NCBI RefSeq assembly: GCF_003351765.1
Contig: NZ_CP031229.1
Span: 3,844,001 to 3,908,000, forward strand
Length of the DNA stretch: 64,000 nt
Source: Ornithinimicrobium avium
GTDB taxonomy: Bacteria; Actinomycetota; Actinomycetes; Actinomycetales; Dermatophilaceae
Direction of reading: 5' to 3'
The position numbers were made by a program, and so were the translations under genes. A model generated the notes under the pieces. The model made no database searches. It was not told the origin of the DNA and saw only the letters and a program-made list of their open reading frames with translations. Below, one piece after another: positions 1-11,303 of this stretch; the first letter of the stretch is position 1, and each line of letters begins with the position of its first letter.

Positions 1-782
1 TGGGCTTCGGGCACGTCGAGCTGGGCACGGTCACCGCCAGCCCGCAGCCGGGCAACCCGCGTCCTCGCCTCTTCCGCCTGCCGGAGAGCAGGGCGGTCAT
101 CAACCGGATGGGCTTCAACAACCTCGGTGTCCACGCCCTGGCCGACCGGCTGCGCACCGCGCGCGAGCAGGACCTGGTGCGGATCCCGGTCGGCGTGAGC
201 ATCGGCAAGAGCAAGGTCACCCCCGTGGAGGAGGCGGTGGACGACTACCTGGAGTCGGTGGCCGCGCTGGAGGGGCTGGCCGACTACCTGGCCGTCAACG
301 TCTCCAGCCCGAACACCCCCGGGCTGCGCTCGCTGCAGGACGCCGGGCCGCTGACCGCGCTGCTCACCGCGGTGGTCCGGGCGGCGGGGGGCACCCCGGT
401 GCTGGTCAAGCTGGCACCGGACCTGACCGACGGTGCGCTCGACGAGGCGCTGGAGGTCGCGACCGCCGCCGGCGTGTCCGGCGTGATCGCGACCAACACC
501 ACGCTGTCCCGCGATGGCGTGGCGCCGCGGGAGCGGACGCGTGCCGAGGCCGAGGCCGGCGGGCTGTCCGGCGCGCCGCTGACCCTGCGCGCCCGGGAGG
601 TGGTCGCCCACGTCGCCGCCCGGACCGAGCTGCCGGTGGTCGGGGTGGGCGGGATCATGTCCGGCGCGGACGCGCGGGCGATGCTCGACGCGGGCGCCAG
701 CCTGGTCCAGCTCTACTCCGGCCTGGTCTACGCGGGGCCGACCCTGGTCGCCGAGGCGGCGGAGGCCACGTCGCGCCGGTAG
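1..782 (+). CDS. pyrD: Dihydroorotate dehydrogenase (quinone), class 2, 3' part
   Basis: This is the C-terminal 259 residues of the membrane-associated enzyme that oxidises dihydroorotate to orotate with a quinone acceptor in pyrimidine synthesis. The frame is open from base 3 and the start lies upstream of the window. The first residues match the class 2 signature (a GFGHVELGTVT stretch, then RLFRL and INRMGFNN). Further on are the FMN/substrate-binding NVSSPNTPGLR loop, VLVKLAPD, ATNTT, GGLSG and the phosphate-binding GVGGI, all in normal order. The stop is 22 bp before the mutase gene, so the two may be co-transcribed. The assignment is secure; only the N-terminus is unseen. Confidence 0.95.
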   Translation, partial: GFGHVELGTVTASPQPGNPRPRLFRLPESRAVINRMGFNNLGVHALADRLRTAREQDLVRIPVGVSIGKSKVTPVEEAVDDYLESVAALEGLADYLAVNVSSPNTPGLRSLQDAGPLTALLTAVVRAAGGTPVLVKLAPDLTDGALDEALEVATAAGVSGVIATNTTLSRDGVAPRERTRAEAEAGGLSGAPLTLRAREVVAHVAARTELPVVGVGGIMSGADARAMLDAGASLVQLYSGLVYAGPTLVAEAAEATSRR

Positions 783-804
783 GCGGGGCCAGTAGGCTGC
801 CGAC

Positions 805-2388
<1,584 letters not shown>

Positions 2389-2454
2389 GCGGGCCGGCGG
2401 CGGGAGGTAACCTGGGCAGCGCCCCGCCCCGTCGACCCGCGAAGTGACCCACAC

Positions 2455-3717
2455 GTGACAGCCGAGACCGCCAGCATGCCCCACCGGACCGTGCCCGCCG
2501 CCGGGAACGGACCGGGACCCGTGGGCGCGCTCGGTCGCATCGCCGCCGAGGTGGAGCGGCAGGGGGAACGGCTGCGCGAGCTGCGCCGTGACATCCACCA
2601 GCACCCGGAGCTGTCCTGGCAGGAGCTGCGGACCACGTCCCTGGTCGCCGACGCGCTCGACGAGGCAGGGGTCGCGGTCCGGGCCCTGCCCGGCACCGGC
2701 CTGATGGCCGAGATCGGGGCGCCGCAGCCGCGGGTGCGCGTGGCGCTGCGCGCCGACCTCGACGCGCTGCCCCTGGAGGAGGCGACCGGCCTGCCCTTCG
2801 CCTCCCGCAACCCCGGCGTGTGCCACGCATGCGGTCACGACGTGCACACCGTGGGCCTGCTCGGGGCCGGGCTGGCCCTCAAGGCGGTCGAGGACGAGCT
2901 CGTCGGGCGCGGCGTCGCCGCCCGCCTGATCTTCCAGCCGGCCGAGGAGGTCATGCCCGGCGGCGCGCAGGCGGTGATGGAGCACGGAGGGCTGGACGGG
3001 GTGGACCGCCTCTTCGCGGTGCACTGCGACCCTGCGGTGGACGCCGGCACCGTGGGGCTGCGGGTGGGCCCGATCACCGCAGCCTCCGACGCCATCCACG
3101 TCGTGCTCACCGGACGTGGCGGCCACACCTCCCGGCCGCACCTGACCCAGGACCTCACCTTCGCCCTGGGCAAGGTCGTGACCGAGGTGCCCGCCGTGCT
3201 CTCCCGCCGCCTCGACCCGCGCTCAGGAGCGACCCTCGTCTGGGGGATGGTGCGCAGCGGGTCGGCGCCCAACGTCATCCCCACCCAGGGCGAGGCGATG
3301 GGCACCCTGCGCATGCTGGACACCGACACCTGGGACGAGGTCGGCGACCTCGTCGAGGACGTCGTCCGCTCGGTCGTCGCCCCCTACGGGGTGGAGGCGC
3401 GGGTGACCTACACCCGCGGCGTGCCGCCGGTCGACAACGACAACGCCGCCGTCGTGGCGATGTCGCGGGCAGCCATGACGCTGCTCGGTCCGTCGGCCGT
3501 CGTCCCCACCAGGCAGTCCATGGGCGGTGAGGACCTGGGCTGGTACCTCACCCAGGTCCCCGGGGCGATGGCGCGACTGGGCACGCGCAGCCCCGGCGGG
3601 CCCACGCACGAGCTGCACCAGGGTGACCTCGTGGTCGACGAGCGCAGCATCACCGTGGCGGCCTCGCTGCTCGCCGCGTCGGTGCTGACCTCGACCGGGC
3701 CGGAGGGTCTGCGGTAG
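2455..3717 (+). CDS. M20 family amidohydrolase (hippurate/N-acyl amino acid hydrolase type)
   Basis: This is a 420-residue zinc amidohydrolase that cleaves N-acyl amino acids or related amides in the cytosol. M20D features are present: DIHQHPELSWQE near 46-57, ALRADLDALPLEE, the metal-ligand motif CHACGHDVHT near 122-131, FQPAEE with the catalytic Glu pair, and a dimerisation-domain HTSRPH motif. Length is typical for the AbgA/hippuricase group. The GTG at 2455 is used; an ATG seven codons in (2476) is a possible alternative. Nothing nearby fixes the substrate: the mutase upstream ends 66 bp before and the nucleoside ABC genes follow behind their own promoter. The exact acyl donor is unknown. 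Confidence 0.87.
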   Translation: MTAETASMPHRTVPAAGNGPGPVGALGRIAAEVERQGERLRELRRDIHQHPELSWQELRTTSLVADALDEAGVAVRALPGTGLMAEIGAPQPRVRVALRADLDALPLEEATGLPFASRNPGVCHACGHDVHTVGLLGAGLALKAVEDELVGRGVAARLIFQPAEEVMPGGAQAVMEHGGLDGVDRLFAVHCDPAVDAGTVGLRVGPITAASDAIHVVLTGRGGHTSRPHLTQDLTFALGKVVTEVPAVLSRRLDPRSGATLVWGMVRSGSAPNVIPTQGEAMGTLRMLDTDTWDEVGDLVEDVVRSVVAPYGVEARVTYTRGVPPVDNDNAAVVAMSRAAMTLLGPSAVVPTRQSMGGEDLGWYLTQVPGAMARLGTRSPGGPTHELHQGDLVVDERSITVAASLLAASVLTSTGPEGLR

Positions 3718-3837
3718 GAGCCCGGCCGGCTGCCTCACTCGCCGTGACGGGTCTGGTGAGGCTGGTGGGGCTCAAGATGCGCGTGGTTCGTCCGTAGGTC
3801 ACGACTCTGTCACGTTCGCGCGGGCACGATCGTCGCG

Positions 3838-3857
3838 GCCCTACCAGGCGGTAGGGC
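3838..3857. promoter_or_regulatory. Perfect inverted repeat, probable operator of the nucleoside transporter
   Basis: GCCCTACC and GGTAGGGC form perfect 8-bp arms around AGGC. The element ends four bases before a TACGAT hexamer (3862-3867) that can serve as a -10 box, so it covers the -35/spacer zone of the only apparent promoter of the BMP gene. It is also a potential hairpin, but its place upstream of the -10 favours a repressor site. The cognate regulator is not identifiable in the window. Confidence 0.5.
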
Positions 3858-3861
3858 GGGA

Positions 3862-3867
3862 TACGAT
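3862..3867 (+). promoter_or_regulatory. Candidate -10 box (TACGAT) for the BMP/ABC operon
   Basis: TACGAT matches four of six TATAAT positions and lies 36 bp before the GTG start of the BMP lipoprotein. No good -35 is visible because the inverted repeat occupies that zone, which would fit a regulated promoter. Confidence 0.4.
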
Positions 3868-3903
3868 CTGCGTGCACTTTCCCCCGGACAGAAGGAGTTC
3901 ACC

Positions 3904-5061
3904 GTGCGTCGGGTTCTCAAGCTCGCGGCCCTGGGTGCGGCCGCCACTCTCTCGTTGTCAGCCTGCGGCCAGGCGCCGGACAGCGCAGACAGCACCACCA
4001 GCGAGTCCAACGCCGACGCCGGCGACACCTCGGGCGCCGAGCAGGGCGCCGAGCAGACCGAGGCGGCCGGAGACAACAAGGACTTCAAGGCCTGCATGGT
4101 CTCCGACTCCGGCGGTTTCGACGACCAGTCGTTCAACCAGTCCGGCAAGGAGGGCCTCGACACCGTGGCCGCAGATCTCGGGATCGAGGCGGTCGAGGTC
4201 GAGTCGCAGGCCGACACGGACTACACCACCAACGTCAACAACCTCGTCCAGCAGGACTGCAACATCGTCATCGGCGTCGGCTTCCTCCTCGAGGACGCCA
4301 TCCAGGCCGCGGCCGAGGACAACCCGGACACCAACTTCGCGCTCATCGACTCCGCCTTCAGCGATGCCGACTTCCAGCCGGTGGAGATCGACAACGCCAA
4401 GCCGATCCTCTTCAACACCGCCGAGGCCAGCTTCCTGGCCGGTTACCTGGCGGCGGGCATGTCCGAGAGTGGCACGGTCGCCACCTTCGGCGGCCTGAAG
4501 ATCCCGTCGGTCTCCATCTTCATGGACGGCTTCTCCGACGGCGTCGACAAGTACAACGAGGACAACGGCACCGACGTCAACCTCCTCGGCTGGGACAAGG
4601 AGGCCCAGGACGGCTCCTTCTCCGGCGACTTCGAGAACCAGAGCCAGGGTCAGACCCTGACCGAGCAGTTCATCTCCCAGGGCGCCGACATCATCATGCC
4701 GGTCGCCGGACCGGTGGGCCTGGGTGCCGCCGCGGCGGCCTCCTCCGCCGACGGCGTCAAGCTGGTGTGGGTCGACTCGGACGGCTTCGTGACCGCCTCG
4801 GAGTACGGCGACCTGATGCTGACCTCGGTGATGAAGCAGATCGGCGCCGCGGTCGAGACCACCGTCACCGACACCGTCGAGGGTGGCTTCACCAACGAGC
4901 CCTACGTGGGCACCCTGGAGAACGAGGGCGTCGGCCTGGCCCCGTACCACGACTTCGAGGGTGACGTCCCGCAGGAGCTCACCGACAAGATCGAGGAGTA
5001 CAAGCAGCAGATCATCTCCGGCGACCTCGTCATCGAGACGCCGAACGCGCCGCAGCAGTGA
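3904..5061 (+). CDS. BMP family nucleoside-binding lipoprotein of an ABC transporter
   Basis: This 385-residue extracytoplasmic substrate-binding protein delivers nucleosides to the permeases encoded downstream. It starts at GTG 3904, six bases after AAGGAG (3892-3897). A signal peptide ends in the lipobox LSAC with Cys21 as the lipidated residue, then comes an acidic Ser/Thr-rich linker to about residue 60. The BMP/Bmp-PnrA fold follows: VSDSGGFDDQSFNQS near 65-79, IGVGFLLEDAIQ, GYLAAGMS, FGGLKIPSV and the DSDGF motif. BMP proteins paired with RbsA-like ATPases are typically nucleoside-specific, and cdd, deoA, deoC and add nearby fit that role. A strong hairpin follows the stop. Confidence 0.92.
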   Translation: MRRVLKLAALGAAATLSLSACGQAPDSADSTTSESNADAGDTSGAEQGAEQTEAAGDNKDFKACMVSDSGGFDDQSFNQSGKEGLDTVAADLGIEAVEVESQADTDYTTNVNNLVQQDCNIVIGVGFLLEDAIQAAAEDNPDTNFALIDSAFSDADFQPVEIDNAKPILFNTAEASFLAGYLAAGMSESGTVATFGGLKIPSVSIFMDGFSDGVDKYNEDNGTDVNLLGWDKEAQDGSFSGDFENQSQGQTLTEQFISQGADIIMPVAGPVGLGAAAAASSADGVKLVWVDSDGFVTASEYGDLMLTSVMKQIGAAVETTVTDTVEGGFTNEPYVGTLENEGVGLAPYHDFEGDVPQELTDKIEEYKQQIISGDLVIETPNAPQQ

Positions 5062-5095
5062 CGCGGCGGCCGATGCTGATCGGCTGACACTCCCG

Positions 5096-5129
5096 GTAGC
5101 GGCCCGGCCCCAGGGGGCCGGGCCGCTAC
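5096..5129. terminator. 16-bp perfect hairpin between binding-protein and ATPase genes
   Basis: GTAGCGGCCCGGCCCC (5096-5111) pairs perfectly with 5114-5129 around a two-base centre. It lies 35 bp after the BMP stop and 79 bp before the ATPase start, and no U-tract follows. In transporter operons such a structure commonly acts as a partial terminator or 3' stabiliser that keeps binding-protein mRNA in excess. That role is inferred from position. Confidence 0.6.
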
Positions 5130-5207
5130 GCTGTCCCAGCCGGCGGCATACCCTCTCCCCGAACCGACCGCCCGCCCCGTGAGGTGCAGGATGAAGCAGG
5201 AAGCGCG

Positions 5208-6829
5208 ATGAAGCTCGAGCTGCAGGGAATCACCAAGGTCTTCGGCTCTCTGGTGGCCAACGACCACATCGACCTCGTCGTCGAGCCAGGAGAGATCCAC
5301 GCCCTCCTGGGCGAGAACGGCGCCGGCAAGTCGACGCTGATGAACGTCCTCTACGGGCTGTACGACCCGGACGACGGACAGATCCTCGTCGACGGGGAAC
5401 CGGTGCGCTTCAAGGGCCCGGGCGACGCGGTCGCCGCCGGCATCGGCATGGTCCACCAGCACTTCATGCTGGTGCCGGTCTTCACCGTGGCCGAGTCGGT
5501 GGCGCTGGGCTACGAGCCGGCCGGTCCGGGCGGGGTGCTCCGCCTGGACGAGGCACGCCGCCGGGTGACGGAGATCTCCGACCGGTTCGGCTTCCACGTG
5601 GACCCGGACGCGGTCGTCGAGGACCTCCCGGTGGGCGTCCAGCAGCGCGTCGAGATCATCAAGGCGCTCTCCCGGGACGCCCATGTGCTCATCCTCGACG
5701 AGCCCACCGCGGTGCTGACCCCCCAGGAGACCGACGAGCTGATCGGCATCATGGGCGAGCTCAAGGCGGCCGGCACCTCGATCGTCTTCATCACCCACAA
5801 GCTGCGCGAGGTGCGCGCGGTGGCCGACCGGATCACGGTCATCAGGCGCGGCAAGGTGGTCGGCGAGGCCAGCCCGAGCTCGACCGAGACCGAGCTCGCC
5901 TCGCTCATGGTCGGGCGCTCGGTCAGTCTCACCGTCGACAAGCCCCCCGCCGACCCGGGGGAGGCCGCGTTCCAGGTCAGGGACCTCAGCGTCGTCTCCG
6001 GCAACGGCACGGTCCTGGTCGACGACATCTCCTTCGACGTGCGCGCCGGGGAGATCCTGTGCATCGCCGGCGTCCAGGGCAACGGACAGACCGAGCTGGC
6101 CGAGGTCATCCTCGGGCTCGAGGAGGCCGACGCTGGCACGATGACGCTGGGTGAGGAGGACCTGCTGGTGCGCAGCGTCAAGAAGCGCCTGCACTCGGGG
6201 CTGGGCTTCGTCCCCGAGGACCGCTCGACGGACGGCGTGGTGCCCAGCTTCAGCATCGCCGAGAACCTCGTCCTGGACGTCTACGACACGGCGCCGTTCG
6301 CGCGGGGGGTGTCGATGGACCCGGCGACGGTCACGGCCAACGCCGAGCACCGCACGGAGGAGTTCGACGTGCGTCTCACCTCGGTCCAGGACCCGATCTC
6401 CACCCTCTCGGGCGGCAACGCGCAGAAGGTCGTGCTGGCCCGGGAGATGTCCCGTCCGCTGCGCCTGCTCGTCGCCTCCCAGCCCACCCGGGGCCTCGAC
6501 GTGGGTTCCATCGAGTTCGTGCACAAGCGGATGGTCGCCGAGCGCGACAACGGCACCCCGGTGCTCATCGTCTCCACCGAGCTCGACGAGGTGATGGCCC
6601 TGGCCGACCGGGTCGCCGTCATGTACCGAGGGCGCATCGTCGGCATCCTGGACGCCGTCGAGGAGGACGGCACGCCGGTGAGCCGGGACGTCCTGGGCCT
6701 GATGATGGCCGGCGTGCCCGTGGACGAGGCCCAGCGGCAGGCCAGCGAGCACCGGTCGGCGCTGGCGAGGGCCGACCTGGACGGGGACGGCATACCCGAC
6801 GTCCAGCAGCAGAGCAGGGAGGAGCAGGA

Positions 6830-6833
<4 letters not shown>
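5208..6833 (+). CDS. ABC transporter ATP-binding protein, two-domain (nucleoside uptake)
   Basis: This 541-residue protein carries two fused ABC cassettes, as in RbsA/NupA-type importers, and powers uptake by the two permeases that follow. Cassette 1 has Walker A GENGAGKS (35-42), the Q-loop region MVHQHFMLV and Walker B LILDEPTAVL. Cassette 2 has the degenerate A-site GVQGNGQTE, FVPEDRS, the signature LSGGNAQK and VASQPTRGLDVGS. The second A-site lacks the Lys, as is usual in this family. ATG 5208 is chosen because it follows AGGAAG closely; an in-frame GTG at 5184 would add eight residues. The C-terminus carries an odd DLDGDGIPD loop (523-531). The stop overlaps the next GTG start. Confidence 0.92.
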
Positions 6834-8154
<1,321 letters not shown>

Positions 8155-8158
<4 letters not shown>

Positions 8159-9474
8159 GCACCGCCACCCGATCCCAGCAGCCCGCGACGCCGCCCACGC
8201 CCCCGGCCGAGGCCGGCGACGTCACCCGCGCCCGACCGCGGGGGAGCATCAAGACGGCGGTGGTCTACGCCCTGGCGGCGCTGGTGACGCTGCTGGCCTG
8301 GGTGCTCAACGTCCCCGCCGACGCGCGCACCAACTTCCAGTTCGGTGCGGGCACGGACCTGTTCCGGATCCCCAACGCTCCGGTCCCCTCGCTCGTCTCG
8401 CTGCTCGTGCTCGTCCTGGTCATGGTCGCCGGCCTGGTCCTGGCCGTCCTGCGCTACCGGCAGGGACGCCCCGTGCCCGCCTGGGTGCACATCGTGGTCG
8501 GGGCAGCCTTCGTGCTCGCCTTCCTCACCTATGTCGGGGCCGGGAAGTCGACCGTCATCCCGATGGTCTCCCTCCTGGCCGGCGCCCTGGCGCTCTCGGT
8601 GCCGCTGGTCTTCGGGGCGATGTCCGGCGTCATCTGCGAGCGCTCTGGCATCATCAACATCGCGATCGAGGGCCAGCTGCTCTTCGGCGCCTTCGGGGCA
8701 GCGGTGGTCGCCTCCGCCGCCGGGTCGGGGTATGCCGGCCTGCTCGCCGCGCCCGTCGCCGGCGCCCTCGTCGGCGCTGCCCTGGCGTGGTTCTCGGTGA
8801 GCTTCCGGGTCAACCAGATCATCGTCGGGGTCGTCCTCAACACCCTCATCATCGGCCTGACCGGCTTCCTGTTCGCCACGCTCCTGTCGGACAACAAGGC
8901 GCTGTGGAACTCCCGCATGCCGCTGCCCAGGCTGCCGATCCCCGGCCTGGCGCAGATCCCGGTGATCGGCCCGGTGCTGTTCAACCAGACGATCCTGATC
9001 TACCTGATGTACGTCATCGTCGCGCTCCTGCAGTTCATGCTCTTCCGCAGCCGCTGGGGACTGCGCACCAGGGCGGTCGGCGAGCATCCCAAGGCGGCGG
9101 ACACGGTGGGCATCAAGGTCAACCCGCGCCGGGTCTGGAACACGATCCTCGGCGGCGCGGTCGCCGGCCTGGGCGGCGCGTTCTTCACCGTCGGGTCGGG
9201 GCTGGCCTTCGGCCGGGAGATGTCGGCCGGCCAGGGCTACATCGCCCTGGCGGCGATGATCCTGGGCAAGTGGAACCCCAAGGGCGCGGTCGCCGCGGCC
9301 CTGCTGTTCGGCTTCTCCAAGAACCTGGGCAACGTGCTGTCGACCATCGGCAGCGGCGTCCCCTCGGAGATCCTGCTCATGCTGCCCTACGTCATCACGA
9401 TCTTCGCCGTCGCCGGCTTCGTCGGGCGGGTGCGCCCGCCGGCGGCGGAGGGGATCCCCTACACCAAGAGCTGA
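8155..9474 (+). CDS. ABC transporter permease 2 (nucleoside)
   Basis: This 439-residue partner permease forms a heterodimeric channel with permease 1. ATG 8155 overlaps the preceding stop (ATGA). After a Pro/Ala-rich N-terminus come about ten hydrophobic segments. The family motif SGIINIAIEGQ lies near 163-173, the coupling loop RTRAVGEHPKAADTVGIKV near 303-321, and a Gly-rich GGAVAGLGGAFFTVG follows. The order binding protein, ATPase, permease, permease, cdd is a recurrent actinobacterial and Firmicute nucleoside operon. The stop lies within the ribosome-binding site of cdd. Confidence 0.92.
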
Positions 9475-9485
9475 GGAGGTATGCC

Positions 9486-9881
9486 GTGAGCCACGAGGTC
9501 GACTGGGACGCCCTGCGCGGGGCCGCGGTCGGGGTCATGCGCCGTGCCTACGCGCCCTACTCGCGCTTCCCGGTGGGCGCCGCCGCGCTCGTCGACGACG
9601 GCCGCGTGGTGCTCGGGTGCAACGTGGAGAACGCCGGCTACGGCGTCACGCTGTGCGCCGAGTGCGGCATGGTCTCCGACCTGGTCGCCGGCGGTGGTGG
9701 GCGGCTGGTCGCCGTGGTCTGCGTCGGCGGGCAGGAGCAGCTGCTCATGCCGTGCGGGCGGTGCCGCCAGCTCATCTGGGAGCACGGGGGAGCGGCGTGC
9801 CTGCTGCAGACGCCGGAGGGCGTGCTGGCGATGGACGAGGTGCTGCCCCAGGCGTTCGGCGCCGAGGACCTCGACGTCTGA
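9486..9881 (+). CDS. cdd: Cytidine deaminase
   Basis: This 131-residue tetrameric zinc enzyme deaminates cytidine and deoxycytidine to uridine and deoxyuridine. Motifs are YAPYSRFPVGAA near the N-terminus, CNVENAGYG and the zinc site CAE near 57-59 with catalytic Glu, then PCGRCRQ providing two more Cys ligands. Length is typical of the small tetrameric class. GTG 9486 is chosen since AGGAGG (9474-9479) ends six bases upstream; the ATG at 9481 is out of frame. It is the fifth gene of the nucleoside uptake operon. A short six-pair stem (9883-9897) follows the stop. Confidence 0.95.
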   Translation: MSHEVDWDALRGAAVGVMRRAYAPYSRFPVGAAALVDDGRVVLGCNVENAGYGVTLCAECGMVSDLVAGGGGRLVAVVCVGGQEQLLMPCGRCRQLIWEHGGAACLLQTPEGVLAMDEVLPQAFGAEDLDV

Positions 9882-9914
9882 GCGGCCCACCGGGCCGGTC
9901 GGTCCGGGCGGTCC

Positions 9915-10571
9915 TCAGCCCGCCGCGGGGCGCCAGTCCTCGGCGCTCACCAGCGACGTGCGCGGCAGCCCGGCCTCCAGCGCGAGGCGAGCGGCCTCGG
10001 GGCTGCGGGCGACGTAGACGGCCTCGCCGGAGACACCCGCGACCCGCTCGTGCAGGGTCTGCATGGTGCCCGCGTCGACGACGACACGACCCTGCTCCGA
10101 CGGCAGGAAGAGCTCCTCGCCGAAGGTCCCGCCCCGGTCCTTGCGCGCCACCCTCGTCACGTCCACAGGACGCTGCGCCATGGCCTCCGCGAGAACCGTC
10201 AGGATGGTCGCGTCGTGGGGGTCGCCGCCGTCGACCGGCTCGGCGAAGGCGACCGACCCGTCCTGCTCGAAGCGCACCCCCTGCACGGCGAACTTGGCCC
10301 TGCGGTCCCCGGTCATCACCGAGTAGCCGACGACCGGGGAGCCCCCGAGGTCGGCCTGGGCGGCGAGCACCAGCGCCGTCGCGCCCAGACCCACGGCCAT
10401 CGTCTGGGCGCAGGTGAGGGTGATCTCCAGCCGGGGGGAGGTGACCGCCGCGACCACCCGGTCGTTGCGGACTGCGACGATGGTGGGGAACATCGGCTCG
10501 GTGCCGTTCGTCCCACCACGGGACCGGCTCCGACGGAGCAGGTCGGTCACAGGAGGGACGACGAGGGCCAT
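9915..10571 (-). CDS. Conserved hypothetical protein, 218 aa
   Basis: I do not recognise this family. It is a soluble, mixed alpha/beta-looking protein with no signal peptide or membrane helix. The N-terminus is Arg-rich (LLRRSRSRGG), followed by MFPTIVAVRNDRVVAAV, a stretch with TCAQTMAVGLGATAL, and a C-terminal MQTLHERVAGVSGEAVYVARSPEAA region. The ATG at 10571 is the furthest upstream plausible start; an internal ATG before FPTIVAV would shorten it by 26 residues. It is convergent with cdd and divergent from the membrane protein that overlaps deoA, 57 bp away. Codon use is normal for the region, so it is probably a real gene. No function is assigned. Confidence 0.65.
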   Translation of the reverse strand: MALVVPPVTDLLRRSRSRGGTNGTEPMFPTIVAVRNDRVVAAVTSPRLEITLTCAQTMAVGLGATALVLAAQADLGGSPVVGYSVMTGDRRAKFAVQGVRFEQDGSVAFAEPVDGGDPHDATILTVLAEAMAQRPVDVTRVARKDRGGTFGEELFLPSEQGRVVVDAGTMQTLHERVAGVSGEAVYVARSPEAARLALEAGLPRTSLVSAEDWRPAAG

Positions 10572-10628
10572 GACGTCAGCGATGAGCACGCGGGACAGGA
10601 TGTCACACGGTGGCAGCGGGTGCGGCAG

Positions 10629-11303
10629 GTGAACGTGCGCAGGGTGCCCTGGTGGGGCTGGCTGATCGCGGTCTTCGTGCTGCTGCGCGTCCTCGACGCC
10701 GACGCCTCGCTGGTGCCGCTGATCGTCGTCAGCGCCGTGCTCGTCAACATCCTGGGCCGTCGCAGCCGGTCGCGCGGCGACGGCGGGCCCGGGCGGGTCG
10801 GTGAGGGCGGGTGGGCCGGCTCGCAGCCCCGCTGGCCCCAGCAGGGGCCCCAGGACGCTCCCGCCGGGGCCGGCCAGGGTCAGCCCGGCGCCGGGCAGCC
10901 GCAGCACCCGATGCCGACGATCGACGTGCCGCACTATCCCGGTTCCTCCCCGGGCACGGCGGCCACCGGCGGGACCGCGAGCACCTCCTCCGACCCGGTC
11001 GTGTCCCTGGGCCAGCTGCACCTCACGCGCTCCGGACACGACCTGCAGCGCGCGGCGTCCGAGGGCACGGCCACCGAGACGACCAGGGTGCTCGACGAGA
11101 TCGACGACCTCGTCGCGAGGATGCAGCGCTCGCTCGGCGCCGCTGCGGGCAGCTCGGGACCGGACCGGGACGCCTTCGTGAGGGGTCTGCGGGCGCTGGA
11201 CGGGCAGGTCCGCGAGGCGCGGGGGGAGAACCCGCCGGGCTCGAAGGTGACCAGGGTCGTCCAGACCTGCCTCCGGATGGGCCACACTGGTCGCCATGAG
11301 TGA
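10629..11303 (+). CDS. Membrane-anchored hypothetical protein overlapping deoA
   Basis: This protein of about 224 residues has a short basic start (VNVRRVPWWG), one or two hydrophobic segments (residues about 8-38), an Arg cluster, then a long Gly/Pro/Gln-rich linker. The C-terminal domain is predicted helical (LDEIDDLVARMQRSL, FVRGLRALDGQVREAR). GTG 10629 is a tentative start; GTG 10620 is equally possible and neither has a strong ribosome-binding site. The last eight bases overlap the deoA start, so the two are translationally coupled. I cannot name a family. A cytoplasmic C-terminal domain tethered by an N-terminal anchor is inferred. Confidence 0.6.
   Translation: MNVRRVPWWGWLIAVFVLLRVLDADASLVPLIVVSAVLVNILGRRSRSRGDGGPGRVGEGGWAGSQPRWPQQGPQDAPAGAGQGQPGAGQPQHPMPTIDVPHYPGSSPGTAATGGTASTSSDPVVSLGQLHLTRSGHDLQRAASEGTATETTRVLDEIDDLVARMQRSLGAAAGSSGPDRDAFVRGLRALDGQVREARGENPPGSKVTRVVQTCLRMGHTGRHE

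Noticed and set aside
9883..9897. Terminator after cdd
   Set aside because: The stem is only six pairs with a three-base loop and no U-tract; too weak to list as a feature.
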